A program made the translations under genes and the position numbers. 38,244 nucleotides of DNA from CAZEAP01 sp964510315 (GTDB taxonomy: Bacteria; Planctomycetota; Brocadiia; SM23-32), in contig CAZEAP010000033.1 of the NCBI GenBank assembly GCA_964510315.1, positions 1 through 38,244 of the forward strand, in the 5' to 3' direction. Positions 1 to 8,089 of the stretch are shown in pieces (the stretch's first letter is position 1; every line of letters begins with the position of its first letter). A model generated the notes under the pieces. It was not told the origin of the DNA, did no database searches, and saw nothing but the letters and a program-made list of their open reading frames with translations.

Positions 1-251
1 TGGAAGACCCACAGAAGTTCTGGAACTGATTTGTAGAAAGCATCCGTCGGCACTCCAATCGGCCGGGCGCCTCCCGCGCCGTCATGCTGAGGCGCCTTAC
101 CTTCGGGCGCCGAACGCATCTCGCCGTTCTGCCACGCCGTACCTTGCTGCTCCGGTGGATCGCACATCATCTCTACAGAGCACCATGAGGTTACTTGACA
201 CTCCGGCGAGGCGTGCTTAACCTTGGCGCTCGGTTTCCCTGGAAGGACCGA
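1..251. other. left edge, no gene recognised
   Basis: I see no RNA gene, promoter or recognisable coding sequence here. One plus frame stays open from the edge to a stop near 220, but its translation resembles no family I know. The glycosyltransferase-like frame that follows is closed upstream by a TGA at 186-188, so its missing N-terminal half is not simply cut off by the window edge in the same frame. Confidence 0.4.
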
Positions 252-1349
252 GTGACCGACACCGGAGCAGCCCCACCGAGACGGGTAAAGGCGCTGGGAG
301 ATCTGGGCGAACGCCGCCGGTGGGCGCGCGCGGCCAACGCCGCCGTCCTCTCGATTGCGGTTCTGGGCATGGTCTTCGTTTACTTCGCCTGGTCCGATCG
401 GGTCAGCGCCGAAGCCGCGGCCAGAATCGAGGCGGCACCCGAGCTGAGCCGTGGACTCCAGCTCGACTACCACCTGCCGGACGGTGCGGCCTTGGGCACG
501 TTGGGGCGGCGTGCGATCGGGGTCGTTCGATGGCCGACGGACATTCTCTTCCCGCCGTGGGAGGCCGGAGCGACGGCGGTGCTGCCGGAGGCCGCGGTGG
601 TGGCAGTGGACGCCCTGATCCTGGCCGTTCTTCTGGCGGGCAGCTACAGGCTGTGGCGCGAGGGCGCGGTGCTCCCTGCGGCATGGCTTGCGTTTTTGAT
701 TCCCCTGGCGGCCCTGGCCGCCACCTACGGGCCCACGCTCGGGCGCTACGCCGTGCCCCTGGCACCGTTCATCTTGATGTGCTTCCTGGTCGGTCTGAAC
801 GAGATTACACGATTCCTGCGCCGACGAGGCGTGAGGGCGTTGTCCGGGGGCCGGCTCGTGGCGGCGGTTCTGCTGCCGAATCTTCTGCTCTTCGCCGGCG
901 ATGTCTACGTGCAGCGGCATCCGGACTTCTACCGGGTGCTGCGGGGCGGGGCCTACCGGCGGCTTTTGAGCATCGGGAAATGGCTGCTCGACTCCGAGGC
1001 CGCCGGACCCGTCGCCTGCAACAGGACGACGGCCGAGGCCATGCCGATCCTTACCGGGCTACCCGTGCGCCGAATGCCCGCCCGCATAAGGCCGGACCGC
1101 CCGGGCTACCGCGCCGAGATGCTGCGCTTCGCCCGACGTTCCGGCGCCGACTTCGTTGTCTTCCGTGACCTCACGCAGCCGTGGCCGGTCTGGCATGTCC
1201 CACCCGGCCTGCTGGGGCGCTCGCGCCCCACGGGGCCGTACTGGCGGTTGTGGGAGTATCGGCGGGAGACGGACACACTGGCGGAAATCGACGTGCCGAC
1301 CGCGCACGGCCGCCCCACCAGCTTCCAGGTATCTTCTTCGGCAACCTGA
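252..1349 (+). CDS. membrane glycosyltransferase-like protein, probably the C-terminal half only
   Basis: This polytopic membrane protein resembles the C-terminal part of GT39/PMT-type sugar transferases, which use lipid-linked sugars at the outer face of the inner membrane. It has about five hydrophobic segments (near residues 30-48, 113-132, 143-160, 168-185 and 202-218 from this start) and the family-like run YGPTLGRYAVPLAPF before a soluble tail. The catalytic N-terminal half with its acidic loop motif is absent. I chose the GTG at 252 because GGAAGGA lies 5 bases upstream; a TTG at 195 opens the same frame without an obvious ribosome site. The last 10-15 residues, after about position 1310, read antisense through a URO-D gene and are probably not native. 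Function is uncertain; a remnant is as likely as a working gene. Confidence 0.45.
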   Translation: MTDTGAAPPRRVKALGDLGERRRWARAANAAVLSIAVLGMVFVYFAWSDRVSAEAAARIEAAPELSRGLQLDYHLPDGAALGTLGRRAIGVVRWPTDILFPPWEAGATAVLPEAAVVAVDALILAVLLAGSYRLWREGAVLPAAWLAFLIPLAALAATYGPTLGRYAVPLAPFILMCFLVGLNEITRFLRRRGVRALSGGRLVAAVLLPNLLLFAGDVYVQRHPDFYRVLRGGAYRRLLSIGKWLLDSEAAGPVACNRTTAEAMPILTGLPVRRMPARIRPDRPGYRAEMLRFARRSGADFVVFRDLTQPWPVWHVPPGLLGRSRPTGPYWRLWEYRRETDTLAEIDVPTAHGRPTSFQVSSSAT

Positions 1350-1435
1350 CCCTCGTACTGCACGAACGGGACCCGGTCGGGCGCCCTGCCCTGCACGACG
1401 CGGAGGATGCGCCGCCGCATGGTCATCTCGGCCAT
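1310..1435 (-). pseudogene. N-terminal fragment of a URO-D/methyltransferase-type protein
   Basis: From the ATG at 1435, preceded by GAGGAA, the frame reads MAEMTMRRRILRVVQGRAP and then DRVPFVQYEG. This is the typical opening of the uroporphyrinogen-decarboxylase-like (URO-D/MtaA/CmuA) family common in planctomycetes, where a short basic helix leads to the PDRVP turn. Family resemblance stops after about 40 residues, at WKLVGR near position 1318. From there the DNA is the 3' end of the plus-strand membrane-protein gene. Intact members are roughly 340-400 residues, so about 90% is missing and the fragment cannot be active. Confidence 0.6.
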
Positions 1436-1492
1436 TTCGTCGTTCCTCGACAGTGTCTCCGGTCACCCGCAGTCGGCGCCGCAGTCCGGATA

Positions 1493-1521
1493 TTGCACAA
1501 AGCGTGTCCTTATCTTAGACT
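1493..1521 (+). promoter_or_regulatory. sigma-70-type promoter of the PAS histidine kinase
   Basis: TTGCAC (1493-1498), 17 bp, TAGACT (1516-1521). The kinase ATG at 1594 lies about 65 bases downstream of the expected start site. Confidence 0.55.
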
Positions 1522-1593
1522 CGGTTCAGCGGCACGGGGAACCGCTCCGTCCGAGTTCTTTCCCCAACCGACTCACGCGCGGAAATCCGGGCA

Positions 1594-3144
1594 ATGATCA
1601 GCAAAGACCTGCTGGAACGCATCGCCGACAGCACGCACGTGATGATGGCGTGTCTGGACGCGGACTTCAACTTCCTCTGGGTCAACCGGGCCTACGCGGA
1701 GGCCGGAGGACGTGAGCCGGAAGAGTACATCGGCAAGAACCACTTCGAGCTGTACCCGCACGAGGAGAACGAGGCCATCTTCCGAAGGGTCGTTGAGACC
1801 GGCGAGCCCTTCTCCATCCGCGCCAAGCCGTTCGAACATCCCGACCAGCCCGAACGCGGCACAACGTATTGGGACTGGCGCCTGGTGCCCCTGAAAGATG
1901 ACAGCGGGACCGTCCGGCGAATGCTGTTCACCCTGACGGACGTGACCGATGCCGAACGGGCCGAGCAGAAACTGCGGGACAGCGAGTCGCAACTGAGCGC
2001 TATCATCGAGAACGCGCCGTTTGTCATGTTCGTCGTCGACGAGGAGCGGCGCGTTCAGAAGATCAACGCCACCGGTGCCGAATTCGCCGGCCGCCCTCCC
2101 GAAGAAATCCCCGGAGTTCGGGCCGGGGAGGCCCTCCGCTGCCTCCACGCCCTGGACGACCCGCGCGGCTGCGGCTATGGCGAGGCCTGCCGGGGATGCA
2201 CCGTCCGAAATACCGTCCTGGACGCCATCGAAACCGGCAAAACCCACCGACAGGTCGAAGCGGATATGGCATTTACTCGCGGCGACGGGAATGTGGAAAA
2301 GACGTTTCTTCTCTACGCTACTCCGCTGCGGATAAGCGGAGAGCACCGGGTGCTGGTGGTGCTGGAGGACATTACGGACCTGAAGCAGGCCGAGCACGAG
2401 CTGAGAACGCTCAACGCCGAACTGGAGGAACGCGTCGCGGAGCGAACCGCCGAAGCACGGGAACGGACCGAGCAACTGCAGCGCCTCGCCCTGGAGTTAA
2501 CCGAGGCGGAGGACCGCGAGCGCCGGCGCCTGGCCGGGGTGCTGCACGACGATCTCCAGCAAACCCTGGCTTACGCCAAACTCCGCGCAGGGATGCTCAA
2601 GAGAGCCGAGGGCGACAGCGCCCTTGCGGAGACCGCCGACGAACTACGGGAAGCCATCGCCCAGGCCATCCAGACTTCCCGCAACCTGAGCCGCGACCTC
2701 AACCCCCCTCTGCTTCACGTCGAGGGATTGGGACCGGCGCTCGCACACCTGGCGACAGCCATGTCCCAGAGATACGGACTCTCCGTTGAAACCGACATTC
2801 AGGAAACCTCTCCGGATCTGCCCGAACGCCGCCGAACCTTTGCTTACCGTGCCGCTCGGGAGCTGCTGTTCAATGCCGTGAAGCACGCAGAAGCGGACCG
2901 CGCACACCTCCGCTTCCGCCGGAACGGGGACCTCCTGGAGGTCATAGTCGAAGACAACGGCGTGGGGTTCGAGCCCGAAAAAGTGCGCCAGAGGCCCGGC
3001 CGAAACCAGGGAGTGGGGCTGTTCAGCATCCAGGAAAGGGCCGATCTGCTCGGCGGGAGGCTGGCGGTCGAGAGCACCCCTGGAAGCGGCAGCCGGTTCG
3101 TACTGTCCCTGCCGACACGGGACGGCTCGGCTGAGTGGGCGTAA
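1594..3144 (+). CDS. double-PAS sensor histidine kinase (HisKA_3/NarL type)
   Basis: This soluble 516-residue sensor kinase has no membrane segment or signal peptide. PAS 1 spans about residues 8-125 and PAS 2 about 128-265. A coiled-coil linker (about 265-305) leads to a HisKA_3 dimerisation domain, whose H-box ERRRLAGVLHDD carries the phospho-acceptor His318. The HATPase domain has N427 in FNAVKH, the G1 box DNGVG (454-458) and GVGLFSIQER. This architecture belongs to the NarX/DegS/LiaS group, which phosphorylates LuxR-type response regulators; no such regulator is adjacent. PAS 2 contains four clustered cysteines (C183, C193, C199, C202) in a C-x9-C-x5-C-x2-C arrangement, suggesting a metal or redox-sensing site. 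It is a monocistronic unit converging on the PaaK-like gene. Confidence 0.9.
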   Translation: MISKDLLERIADSTHVMMACLDADFNFLWVNRAYAEAGGREPEEYIGKNHFELYPHEENEAIFRRVVETGEPFSIRAKPFEHPDQPERGTTYWDWRLVPLKDDSGTVRRMLFTLTDVTDAERAEQKLRDSESQLSAIIENAPFVMFVVDEERRVQKINATGAEFAGRPPEEIPGVRAGEALRCLHALDDPRGCGYGEACRGCTVRNTVLDAIETGKTHRQVEADMAFTRGDGNVEKTFLLYATPLRISGEHRVLVVLEDITDLKQAEHELRTLNAELEERVAERTAEARERTEQLQRLALELTEAEDRERRRLAGVLHDDLQQTLAYAKLRAGMLKRAEGDSALAETADELREAIAQAIQTSRNLSRDLNPPLLHVEGLGPALAHLATAMSQRYGLSVETDIQETSPDLPERRRTFAYRAARELLFNAVKHAEADRAHLRFRRNGDLLEVIVEDNGVGFEPEKVRQRPGRNQGVGLFSIQERADLLGGRLAVESTPGSGSRFVLSLPTRDGSAEWA

Positions 3145-3217
3145 ACTACGTTCGGGCCGATGGACAGGCCCTGCGAACGGACCGGCGCTCGTTGGGAGCG
3201 GACGCCCATCGTCCAAC

Positions 3218-4825
3218 TCAGCGACGTTCTGAGCCCGCCCCTCTCGGACGCAGCATGACGGGAAGGCTCTTGGAACCCGCACGGCCGACCGGGCGCTCCC
3301 GCGTTACCTGAAGCTGCCGCGCATGGCACAGGAAGCGTCCCGCCAGCCTCGATCCGGTCATACTTTCCTCCAATGCCTGAAGGAACTCGCGACGAACCGC
3401 CTCTTCGTCAAGGCGGCCCAGCGCCGGATTGACGAGCAACAGATACTGCGTCGGTTCCGCCTCGCCGTCCGCTTCGATTAGTTGGTAGTCTCCCGTGCCT
3501 CCACCAAAACGAGCGGGCATGTGTTCTTCCAGAATCCTGAGGACCTCGCCGCCGGGCAGCGTCATCCCCTCGGCCGTCAGCTTTGAGAAACTCCATACCC
3601 CACGTACGTGCCGGACAAAGCCGAGCCCTTCCCATGCGCAGCCGCACTCCCGATCCTCCACCACGCCGCTGTCTCCGCTCTCCACGTTGATATAGAACTT
3701 CGGAGCAAAGCGTCCGAGGGAAGTAAACAACAGCGGGTGCACCTCCACCCCGCCCGGCAGCGTCCGGGTATGCTCAATGACGGCGAACTTGTGCAGGCAG
3801 ACGTGCATGTCGTCCGGCCCCTGCGGCGACAGACAGCCTTCGGCGCACTCGCCCAACTCCGTCGTGCCGAACAGGGGCAGGCACTTCGCGCCCGCGTCCT
3901 CGATGCAGCGCCGTCGGGCACTCGTAATGGGCTCTCCGGAAACAACGAAGGTGCACCCGCCCAGGGAAACTCCTTCCTTTCGCGCCGCGAAACAGGCCCT
4001 CACGGCCGAAGAAGGATAGGTCACCAGCGCCGCCCGTTTCCCCCGCCCGGCGTTTCGGCCCAGCCACTGAACTACGCCCCGCGGCCTGTGCAGGGGCGCC
4101 AGGTCAACCCAGGGAACGGTGAGCCCCCACTTCCGGCAGAGGGCAACGAAGCAGCGCCACTTCGCCCAACGGGACAAATCCCCGCCGCGCGGGCGTACGG
4201 GCACCTGTGAGAACCAGCGCTGAGGCGTCCGCCCAAGTCGGGTCAGTCTCATCAGCCGGGACAGGTACCATTGCGTCGGCGGGAGCCACACAGCCCACAC
4301 CGCGTCGACGAGGTCGTTGACCTCGATCGACAGCGCCGTTTGAGCGAGCTGGTCCCGGTAGTGACCCAGGTGCAGGGCCACGCTCCCGGCCGGTCCGGTG
4401 CTGCCACTGGTGGCCATCTGCAGATGAGGTTCTACGAATGGATTGTCCAGGGAGGAATCGGAGAGACGGAATGCGGCACTCCCCCGCCTGACCGCCACCC
4501 GGCCCTTGGCCTCGTCGTGAGTCAGGTAGACGCCTGCAAGGGCGAGTTCGGCGAGAGCCCCTTCCAGGCCGTCCCGCCGGACAAGCTCCGCGACGTCTCC
4601 GTAGCAGCAGCCGGCGTTGCGGAAAAGCGGCAAGTATGGGCTCCCCGGGTTGTCAAAAACGCCCCGCTTCAGAGCCGCCAGGAACGCCGTCTCCCGCCCT
4701 GCAAGCAAGCCCTGCACGCGTGAGCGGAAATCGTCACGGCCGGGCGCGCCCTTCAGGAAACGCCGCATGGACCGGACCATGCGGACGGCGGAAGTGAGGC
4801 GCCTCGCTACGTTACTGAGTCCCAC
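3218..4825 (-). CDS. AMP-forming ligase of the PaaK/LuxE-like type
   Basis: This is an adenylate-forming (ANL superfamily) enzyme related to phenylacetate-CoA ligase. Such enzymes activate a carboxylate with ATP before transfer, usually to CoA. The phosphate-binding loop is ATSGSTGPA (about residues 138-146), the A5-type motif is FGTTELGE (319-326), and an SGDSG motif near residue 393 matches the conserved acidic A7 region. A Cys-x-Cys follows the last motif. The substrate cannot be read from sequence. The frame is open back to 4984, but a promoter at 4882-4911 excludes that start; the GTG at 4825 follows GGAGAGG by 5 bases and is preferred (535 residues, near 4828 equally possible). It stands alone, converging with the histidine kinase and about 200 bp upstream of the ferredoxin stop. 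Confidence 0.7.
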   Translation of the reverse strand: MGLSNVARRLTSAVRMVRSMRRFLKGAPGRDDFRSRVQGLLAGRETAFLAALKRGVFDNPGSPYLPLFRNAGCCYGDVAELVRRDGLEGALAELALAGVYLTHDEAKGRVAVRRGSAAFRLSDSSLDNPFVEPHLQMATSGSTGPAGSVALHLGHYRDQLAQTALSIEVNDLVDAVWAVWLPPTQWYLSRLMRLTRLGRTPQRWFSQVPVRPRGGDLSRWAKWRCFVALCRKWGLTVPWVDLAPLHRPRGVVQWLGRNAGRGKRAALVTYPSSAVRACFAARKEGVSLGGCTFVVSGEPITSARRRCIEDAGAKCLPLFGTTELGECAEGCLSPQGPDDMHVCLHKFAVIEHTRTLPGGVEVHPLLFTSLGRFAPKFYINVESGDSGVVEDRECGCAWEGLGFVRHVRGVWSFSKLTAEGMTLPGGEVLRILEEHMPARFGGGTGDYQLIEADGEAEPTQYLLLVNPALGRLDEEAVRREFLQALEESMTGSRLAGRFLCHARQLQVTRERPVGRAGSKSLPVMLRPRGAGSERR

Positions 4826-4881
4826 CACGACCTCTCCAACAGCCGGTGCTGCATGTTCGCGGCCCCGCTCAGGGAAAGCCC

Positions 4882-4911
4882 ATGATAAGGCGCTGTGCCA
4901 CTGCCGGTCAA
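4882..4911 (-). promoter_or_regulatory. sigma-70-type promoter of the PaaK-like gene
   Basis: On the minus strand: TTGACC (4911-4906), 18 bp, TATCAT (4887-4882). It puts the transcript start near 4875 and decides for the downstream GTG start. Confidence 0.55.
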
Positions 4912-5058
4912 TGCTGCCGGAACTCCACCGGTGCACAGCAGCCACCGGCCGCCGGGCTGCGCTCCTTTGAGAACCACGGTCCACGCTTCACGACAGGTCG
5001 CGGACACCCGCCGACGGGCGGCGCCGCAAGCCGCCGAGCCCTCCGAAGCCGGGCAACG

Positions 5059-5343
5059 TCAGACCGGCTCCGGGGGCGCATCGGGGTCGTACTTGCTCAG
5101 CAGGAAAATCGCCTTGGTGGGACACGCCAGCATGCACGCGCCGTCCCCGATGCAGTCCTCGGGGCGGACTGGCCTGGCGACACCGTCGACAATCTCCAGA
5201 ACGTCCGGCCCCAATTTCCTGCACAGCTCCACGCAGTGCCCGCACGCCAGGCACCGCACGTCGTTAATCTCAGGTATGTTGCCCTTCACAAAGGTCCGTC
5301 CGAACGCCTCGGCCGTCTCCGTCTGGATGCTTCGCTCCGCCAT
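5059..5343 (-). CDS. ferredoxin with one atypical iron-sulfur motif
   Basis: This 94-residue soluble ferredoxin has two cluster motifs. The first is complete: CLACGHCVELC (C-x2-C-x2-C-x3-C). The second, CIGDGACMLACP, has Asp in place of the second cysteine (C-x2-D-x2-C-x3-C-P). In known ferredoxins this arrangement gives a 3Fe-4S cluster or an Asp-ligated 4Fe-4S cluster. The ATG at 5343 follows AAAGGA at good spacing. The frame is open further upstream, but that part overlaps the DPS-like gene and carries no motif. It lies 101 bp downstream of the DPS-like ferritin on the same strand, so a role as its electron partner (iron release or peroxide reduction) is plausible but inferred. Confidence 0.85.
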   Translation of the reverse strand: MAERSIQTETAEAFGRTFVKGNIPEINDVRCLACGHCVELCRKLGPDVLEIVDGVARPVRPEDCIGDGACMLACPTKAIFLLSKYDPDAPPEPV

Positions 5344-5444
5344 GAATCCGTCCTTTCGGGTTGGCAAAAAACTGCTGGTGTGTATGGGGGGGGAGACCCG
5401 ACCGTGTGGACGGTTCCCCCCCGCCAAACGAGTCCAACGTAGAT

Positions 5445-5996
5445 TCAGCGCAGGAACTTGCGCACGAACGGAGAAGTCTCCCCCTGGCGCAGATAGTGGC
5501 CTGACGGCCCCTCGCCGAGGAACTCCGAGAACCACGCTTCGTGCTCGACCTCTTCGTTCAGGATCGCCTGCGCGAGCAGATAGGTCCTGTGGTCCTTGCC
5601 GGCCGTCATGTTGCAGATTCCGCTGTATTGCCTCACGGCGCAGCGTTCCGCCTCGACCAGCACCTCCAGGATTGCTTCCACGTCCGTGGGGTCCTCCGGC
5701 AGCCTGGCCGGCGGGCAGCCCGACAGATCGTGGAACTCCTTCATGTCGTTGGGCAGTTCTCCACCCAGCTCGTAGATCCGAGGCAGGAGGGCCTCAAAGT
5801 GGTTCCGGTCCTCCACCCGTGCGGTCTCCGCGATCTGCTTCAATCCCTCGCCTTTCAGGCCGATCAGGTTGTAGCGGAGGTGAGTGTAGTAGAAGTAGGT
5901 GATGAACTCCGCTGAGGCATTGGCGGTCAGCTTCTCCAGGAGTTCGTCGACGTCCACACCGGCGTCCTCGACCATCTTGCGGGCTACTTCGGCCAT
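5445..5996 (-). CDS. DPS-like (DPSL/thioferritin-type) ferritin
   Basis: This 183-residue ferritin-like four-helix protein is expected to bind a di-iron site for iron or peroxide detoxification. Likely ligands form the bacterioferritin-type set: E30, E62 and H66 (ExxxH), E115 or E117, then E149 and H152 (ExxH). Cysteines at 94, 119 and 128 lie near these ligands; DPSL proteins typically carry a cysteine pair beside a bacterioferritin-like site. The ATG at 5996 is preceded by AAGGGGG; an upstream ATG in the same frame (6038) has no such site. A paralogous ferritin-like fragment lies upstream and a ferredoxin downstream, all on the minus strand, which suggests one iron/oxidative-stress operon. 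Confidence 0.8.
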   Translation of the reverse strand: MAEVARKMVEDAGVDVDELLEKLTANASAEFITYFYYTHLRYNLIGLKGEGLKQIAETARVEDRNHFEALLPRIYELGGELPNDMKEFHDLSGCPPARLPEDPTDVEAILEVLVEAERCAVRQYSGICNMTAGKDHRTYLLAQAILNEEVEHEAWFSEFLGEGPSGHYLRQGETSPFVRKFLR

Positions 5997-6100
5997 CGTT
6001 ACTGCCCCCTTCGTATGGTGGGAAGAAAAGTGTTGCACAGCGGCCCGATGGGGCCGGACACCCTTGCTTCGGCCTCAGGTGGATGCCTGACCTGTTCCGG

Positions 6101-6319
6101 CTACTTCACCATGTCGAGGTCTTCCAGGAAGGTCTCCAGGTCCTCTTCGTGTTCCAACTCGTCCCCCTGAATCTGGAGCAACAGATTGTAGGTGACGTCG
6201 TCCTTCCCCCGAACCATCTCGAGCAATTCGTCGTACACCCCGATTGCGCAGCGCTCCCCTTCCAGGTTCTGCTCGACGATCGCCCGGACGGTCTCGTCCT
6301 CGGGGCGGCATACCCGCAT
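6101..6319 (-). pseudogene. C-terminal half of a second ferritin-like protein
   Basis: The frame contains the last two helices of a ferritin-like protein: GERCAIGVYDELLEM, then a GDELEHEED stretch with an ExxH metal motif. It aligns well with residues 107-164 of the DPS-like protein just downstream (shared ERCA, GKD-x2-TY and ELEHE/EVEHE), so the two are tandem paralogues. Helices 1 and 2 are missing: family resemblance starts at about 6307. Upstream of that lie an 8-base-loop hairpin (6313-6332) and the promoter of the divergent SGNH gene. Translation could begin at the ATG at 6319, giving 72 residues, but half a di-iron site is not expected to work. Confidence 0.6.
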
Positions 6320-6333
6320 ACATGTCTGCGGGC

Positions 6334-6362
6334 TTGACGACCTGACCGCGCCTCGGTATGCT
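6334..6362 (+). promoter_or_regulatory. sigma-70-type promoter of the SGNH hydrolase
   Basis: TTGACG (6334-6339), 17 bp, TATGCT (6357-6362). It starts two bases after the hairpin that marks the broken end of the ferritin-like fragment. Confidence 0.55.
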
Positions 6363-6407
6363 TCCGCCTTTGACGGGCTCTGGTAGCCGCCCGAAGGAGG
6401 TAACGTC

Positions 6408-7223
6408 ATGTTCCGTGAATGCCACCCGCGTGTTGTGATCGCCTCACTGGCCGTCCTCTCGCTCCTCATGCTCGCGCTGCCCGCCGGCGCGGAGACGGGT
6501 GGAGACCGGGCCACCTCCAGTCCGGAGACCATCCACATCCTTCCCCTCGGCGACAGCATCACCCAGGGCGGCCGGAGGGACCGCCCGGAGTGGACCTACC
6601 GCTACCCCCTGTTCTGCATGCTGACGGAGGCCGGCCTCGAATTCGACTTCATCGGCTCGATGGACAAGGGCCTGCATCCGCAGGTGAAATGGCCCGACTG
6701 CGACGGAGAGCCCTTCGACACCGACCACGAGGGGCACTATGGCTGGAAGACGGCCAAGGTCCGCGACAACCTGAGGAAGTGGATGTCGCAGTGGTCGTCG
6801 CCGCCGCACGTCGCGCTGATCCACCTGGGCACCAACGACCAGGGCGCCGAGGATTTCACCGACGCTATCGTGGAGCCCCTGCGGGAGATCATCGGTATGC
6901 TCCGGGAGGCCAACCCGGAGGTCGTGGTGCTGGTCGGCCATCTCAACTTCAAGGGCGGCGCCGCTGCGAAGATCCGACCGCTGGTCCAGAAGATGGTTGA
7001 GGAGGTCACAACGGAGAAGTCGCCCGTGAAAGCCGTCCATCACTACCGGGGTTTCACCGCCAACCCGAAGCGCGAGGAACCCGACACCTTCGACTGGGCC
7101 CACCCCAACCCAAAGGGGCAGAGGAAGATGGCCCAGAAGTGGTTCGAGGCCATGAAGCCCTACCTCAGCCGCTTCGGTCAGTCCCTCCCGGGGGAACCGG
7201 AGGGCCCTTCGCAAGCCGGGTAA
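6408..7223 (+). CDS. secreted SGNH/GDSL-type hydrolase
   Basis: This exported esterase/lipase-fold enzyme is probably a carbohydrate esterase or deacetylase. A signal peptide covers about residues 1-28 (positive start, hydrophobic core, AGA cleavage site). Block I is GDSITQG (about 47-53, nucleophile Ser), block III contains LGTND, and block V is DWAHPNPKG with the catalytic Asp and His. At 271 residues it has normal length and a single catalytic domain. A strong GGAGGT ribosome site lies 6 bases before the ATG. It has its own promoter and converges on the TorF-like gene 20 bp downstream. The substrate is unknown; related planctomycete enzymes act on acetylated or sulfated polysaccharides. 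Confidence 0.85.
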   Translation: MFRECHPRVVIASLAVLSLLMLALPAGAETGGDRATSSPETIHILPLGDSITQGGRRDRPEWTYRYPLFCMLTEAGLEFDFIGSMDKGLHPQVKWPDCDGEPFDTDHEGHYGWKTAKVRDNLRKWMSQWSSPPHVALIHLGTNDQGAEDFTDAIVEPLREIIGMLREANPEVVVLVGHLNFKGGAAAKIRPLVQKMVEEVTTEKSPVKAVHHYRGFTANPKREEPDTFDWAHPNPKGQRKMAQKWFEAMKPYLSRFGQSLPGEPEGPSQAG

Positions 7224-7242
7224 GTCGGCGACGCGGACCGCA

Positions 7243-8019
7243 TCAGAAGCTATAGGACACGGTGAGTCCCGCCCAAAGGTTCGATTGGTCGTCCTGGGCG
7301 TCCCGGATGTCCTCGTCGAGCAGAGCGGAGAAGTAAAGCGAAGGCGTCAAGGTCCAGCCGCCGCCCAGCTCGAAGGGCAAGCCCGCGCTGAGGAGCAGGT
7401 CGTTGACGGCGGACTCATCCTCCCCGAAGTAGAAGCGGTTCCAGTTGGACGAACCGAACCCGACGGCCGCCGAGAGGTCCACGGACATCTTCACCCCCTC
7501 GGCCGGTTGCCACACGTCCGGGATGGTGCGCCCCACGGATAGAGATGCGTAGGCGCCGTCCGCCTCGTCCACGTCGGCATATACGGTCAGCGCGGGGGAG
7601 AGCGGCATATCCAGGCCGACGGCCCCGTAAACCTCGACGGTCCCGGCGGCTATGTCGTGAGGGAAGTCGTAATAGACGGCCCCGGCCGAGAGGACAAGCT
7701 CCCGCCACTCCCAGGAGTAGTCGACCGTGTAGTCGATCTCGGTGAAGTCGCCGCCGAACCCGTTAGCGCCCGTCAGGTCACGGTTGCCCCAGACGTTCAG
7801 CGAGAAGCCGCCGCGGCCCAGCGTCACCGAGGGCTGCAACACGTGATCGTCCACCACGTTGATGCCGCGCCAGATGTATTTACCGCTATAGGTGGCGTCG
7901 ATCGTCCACTACCACTCCGCCTCGGCGGGTTCGGGGGGTTCGGCGAGTTCAACGGCCCCAAAAACAGGGGCCCCGAGTGCAGCGAAGGCAACTGCGAGCA
8001 CGATCAGCGTGCGTCCCAT
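7243..8019 (-). CDS. TorF-like outer-membrane beta-barrel protein, interrupted by in-frame TAG
   Basis: Read from the ATG at 8019, which has AAGGAG at good spacing, the gene encodes a signal peptide (about residues 1-22), a short Pro/Glu-rich linker and then a beta-barrel that ends in the aromatic C-terminus VSYSF. The motif YSGKYIWRGINV near the start of the barrel and the alternating strands match TorF-type putative porins. Codon 37 (7911-7909) is TAG, between two Trp codons (TGG TAG TGG), so a single base change from TGG would explain it. Without readthrough only the barrel could be made, from the GTG at 7857 and without a signal peptide. Other genes here end in TAG, so general stop-codon recoding is unlikely. 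This is either a recent pseudogene or a sequence error. Confidence 0.65.
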
Positions 8020-8055
8020 CAGAGAACTCCTTCCCGTTCTGCCCGGACTGGTTGA

Positions 8056-8076
8056 GGCGGCCGACCGTCGGCCGCC
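8056..8076. promoter_or_regulatory. perfect dyad in the leader of the TorF-like gene
   Basis: Ten-base arms (8056-8065 and 8067-8076) are exact inverted complements around a single base. The dyad lies between the sigma-54-type promoter and the ribosome site of the minus-strand porin-like gene. It could be an operator or an RNA element; this is inference from position. Confidence 0.4.
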
Positions 8077-8089
8077 GCCCCTTTCCCTG

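Noticed and set aside
7909..7911. TAG as a recoded sense codon
   Set aside because: Other genes in the window (for example the Gfo/Idh/MocA gene) end normally in TAG.
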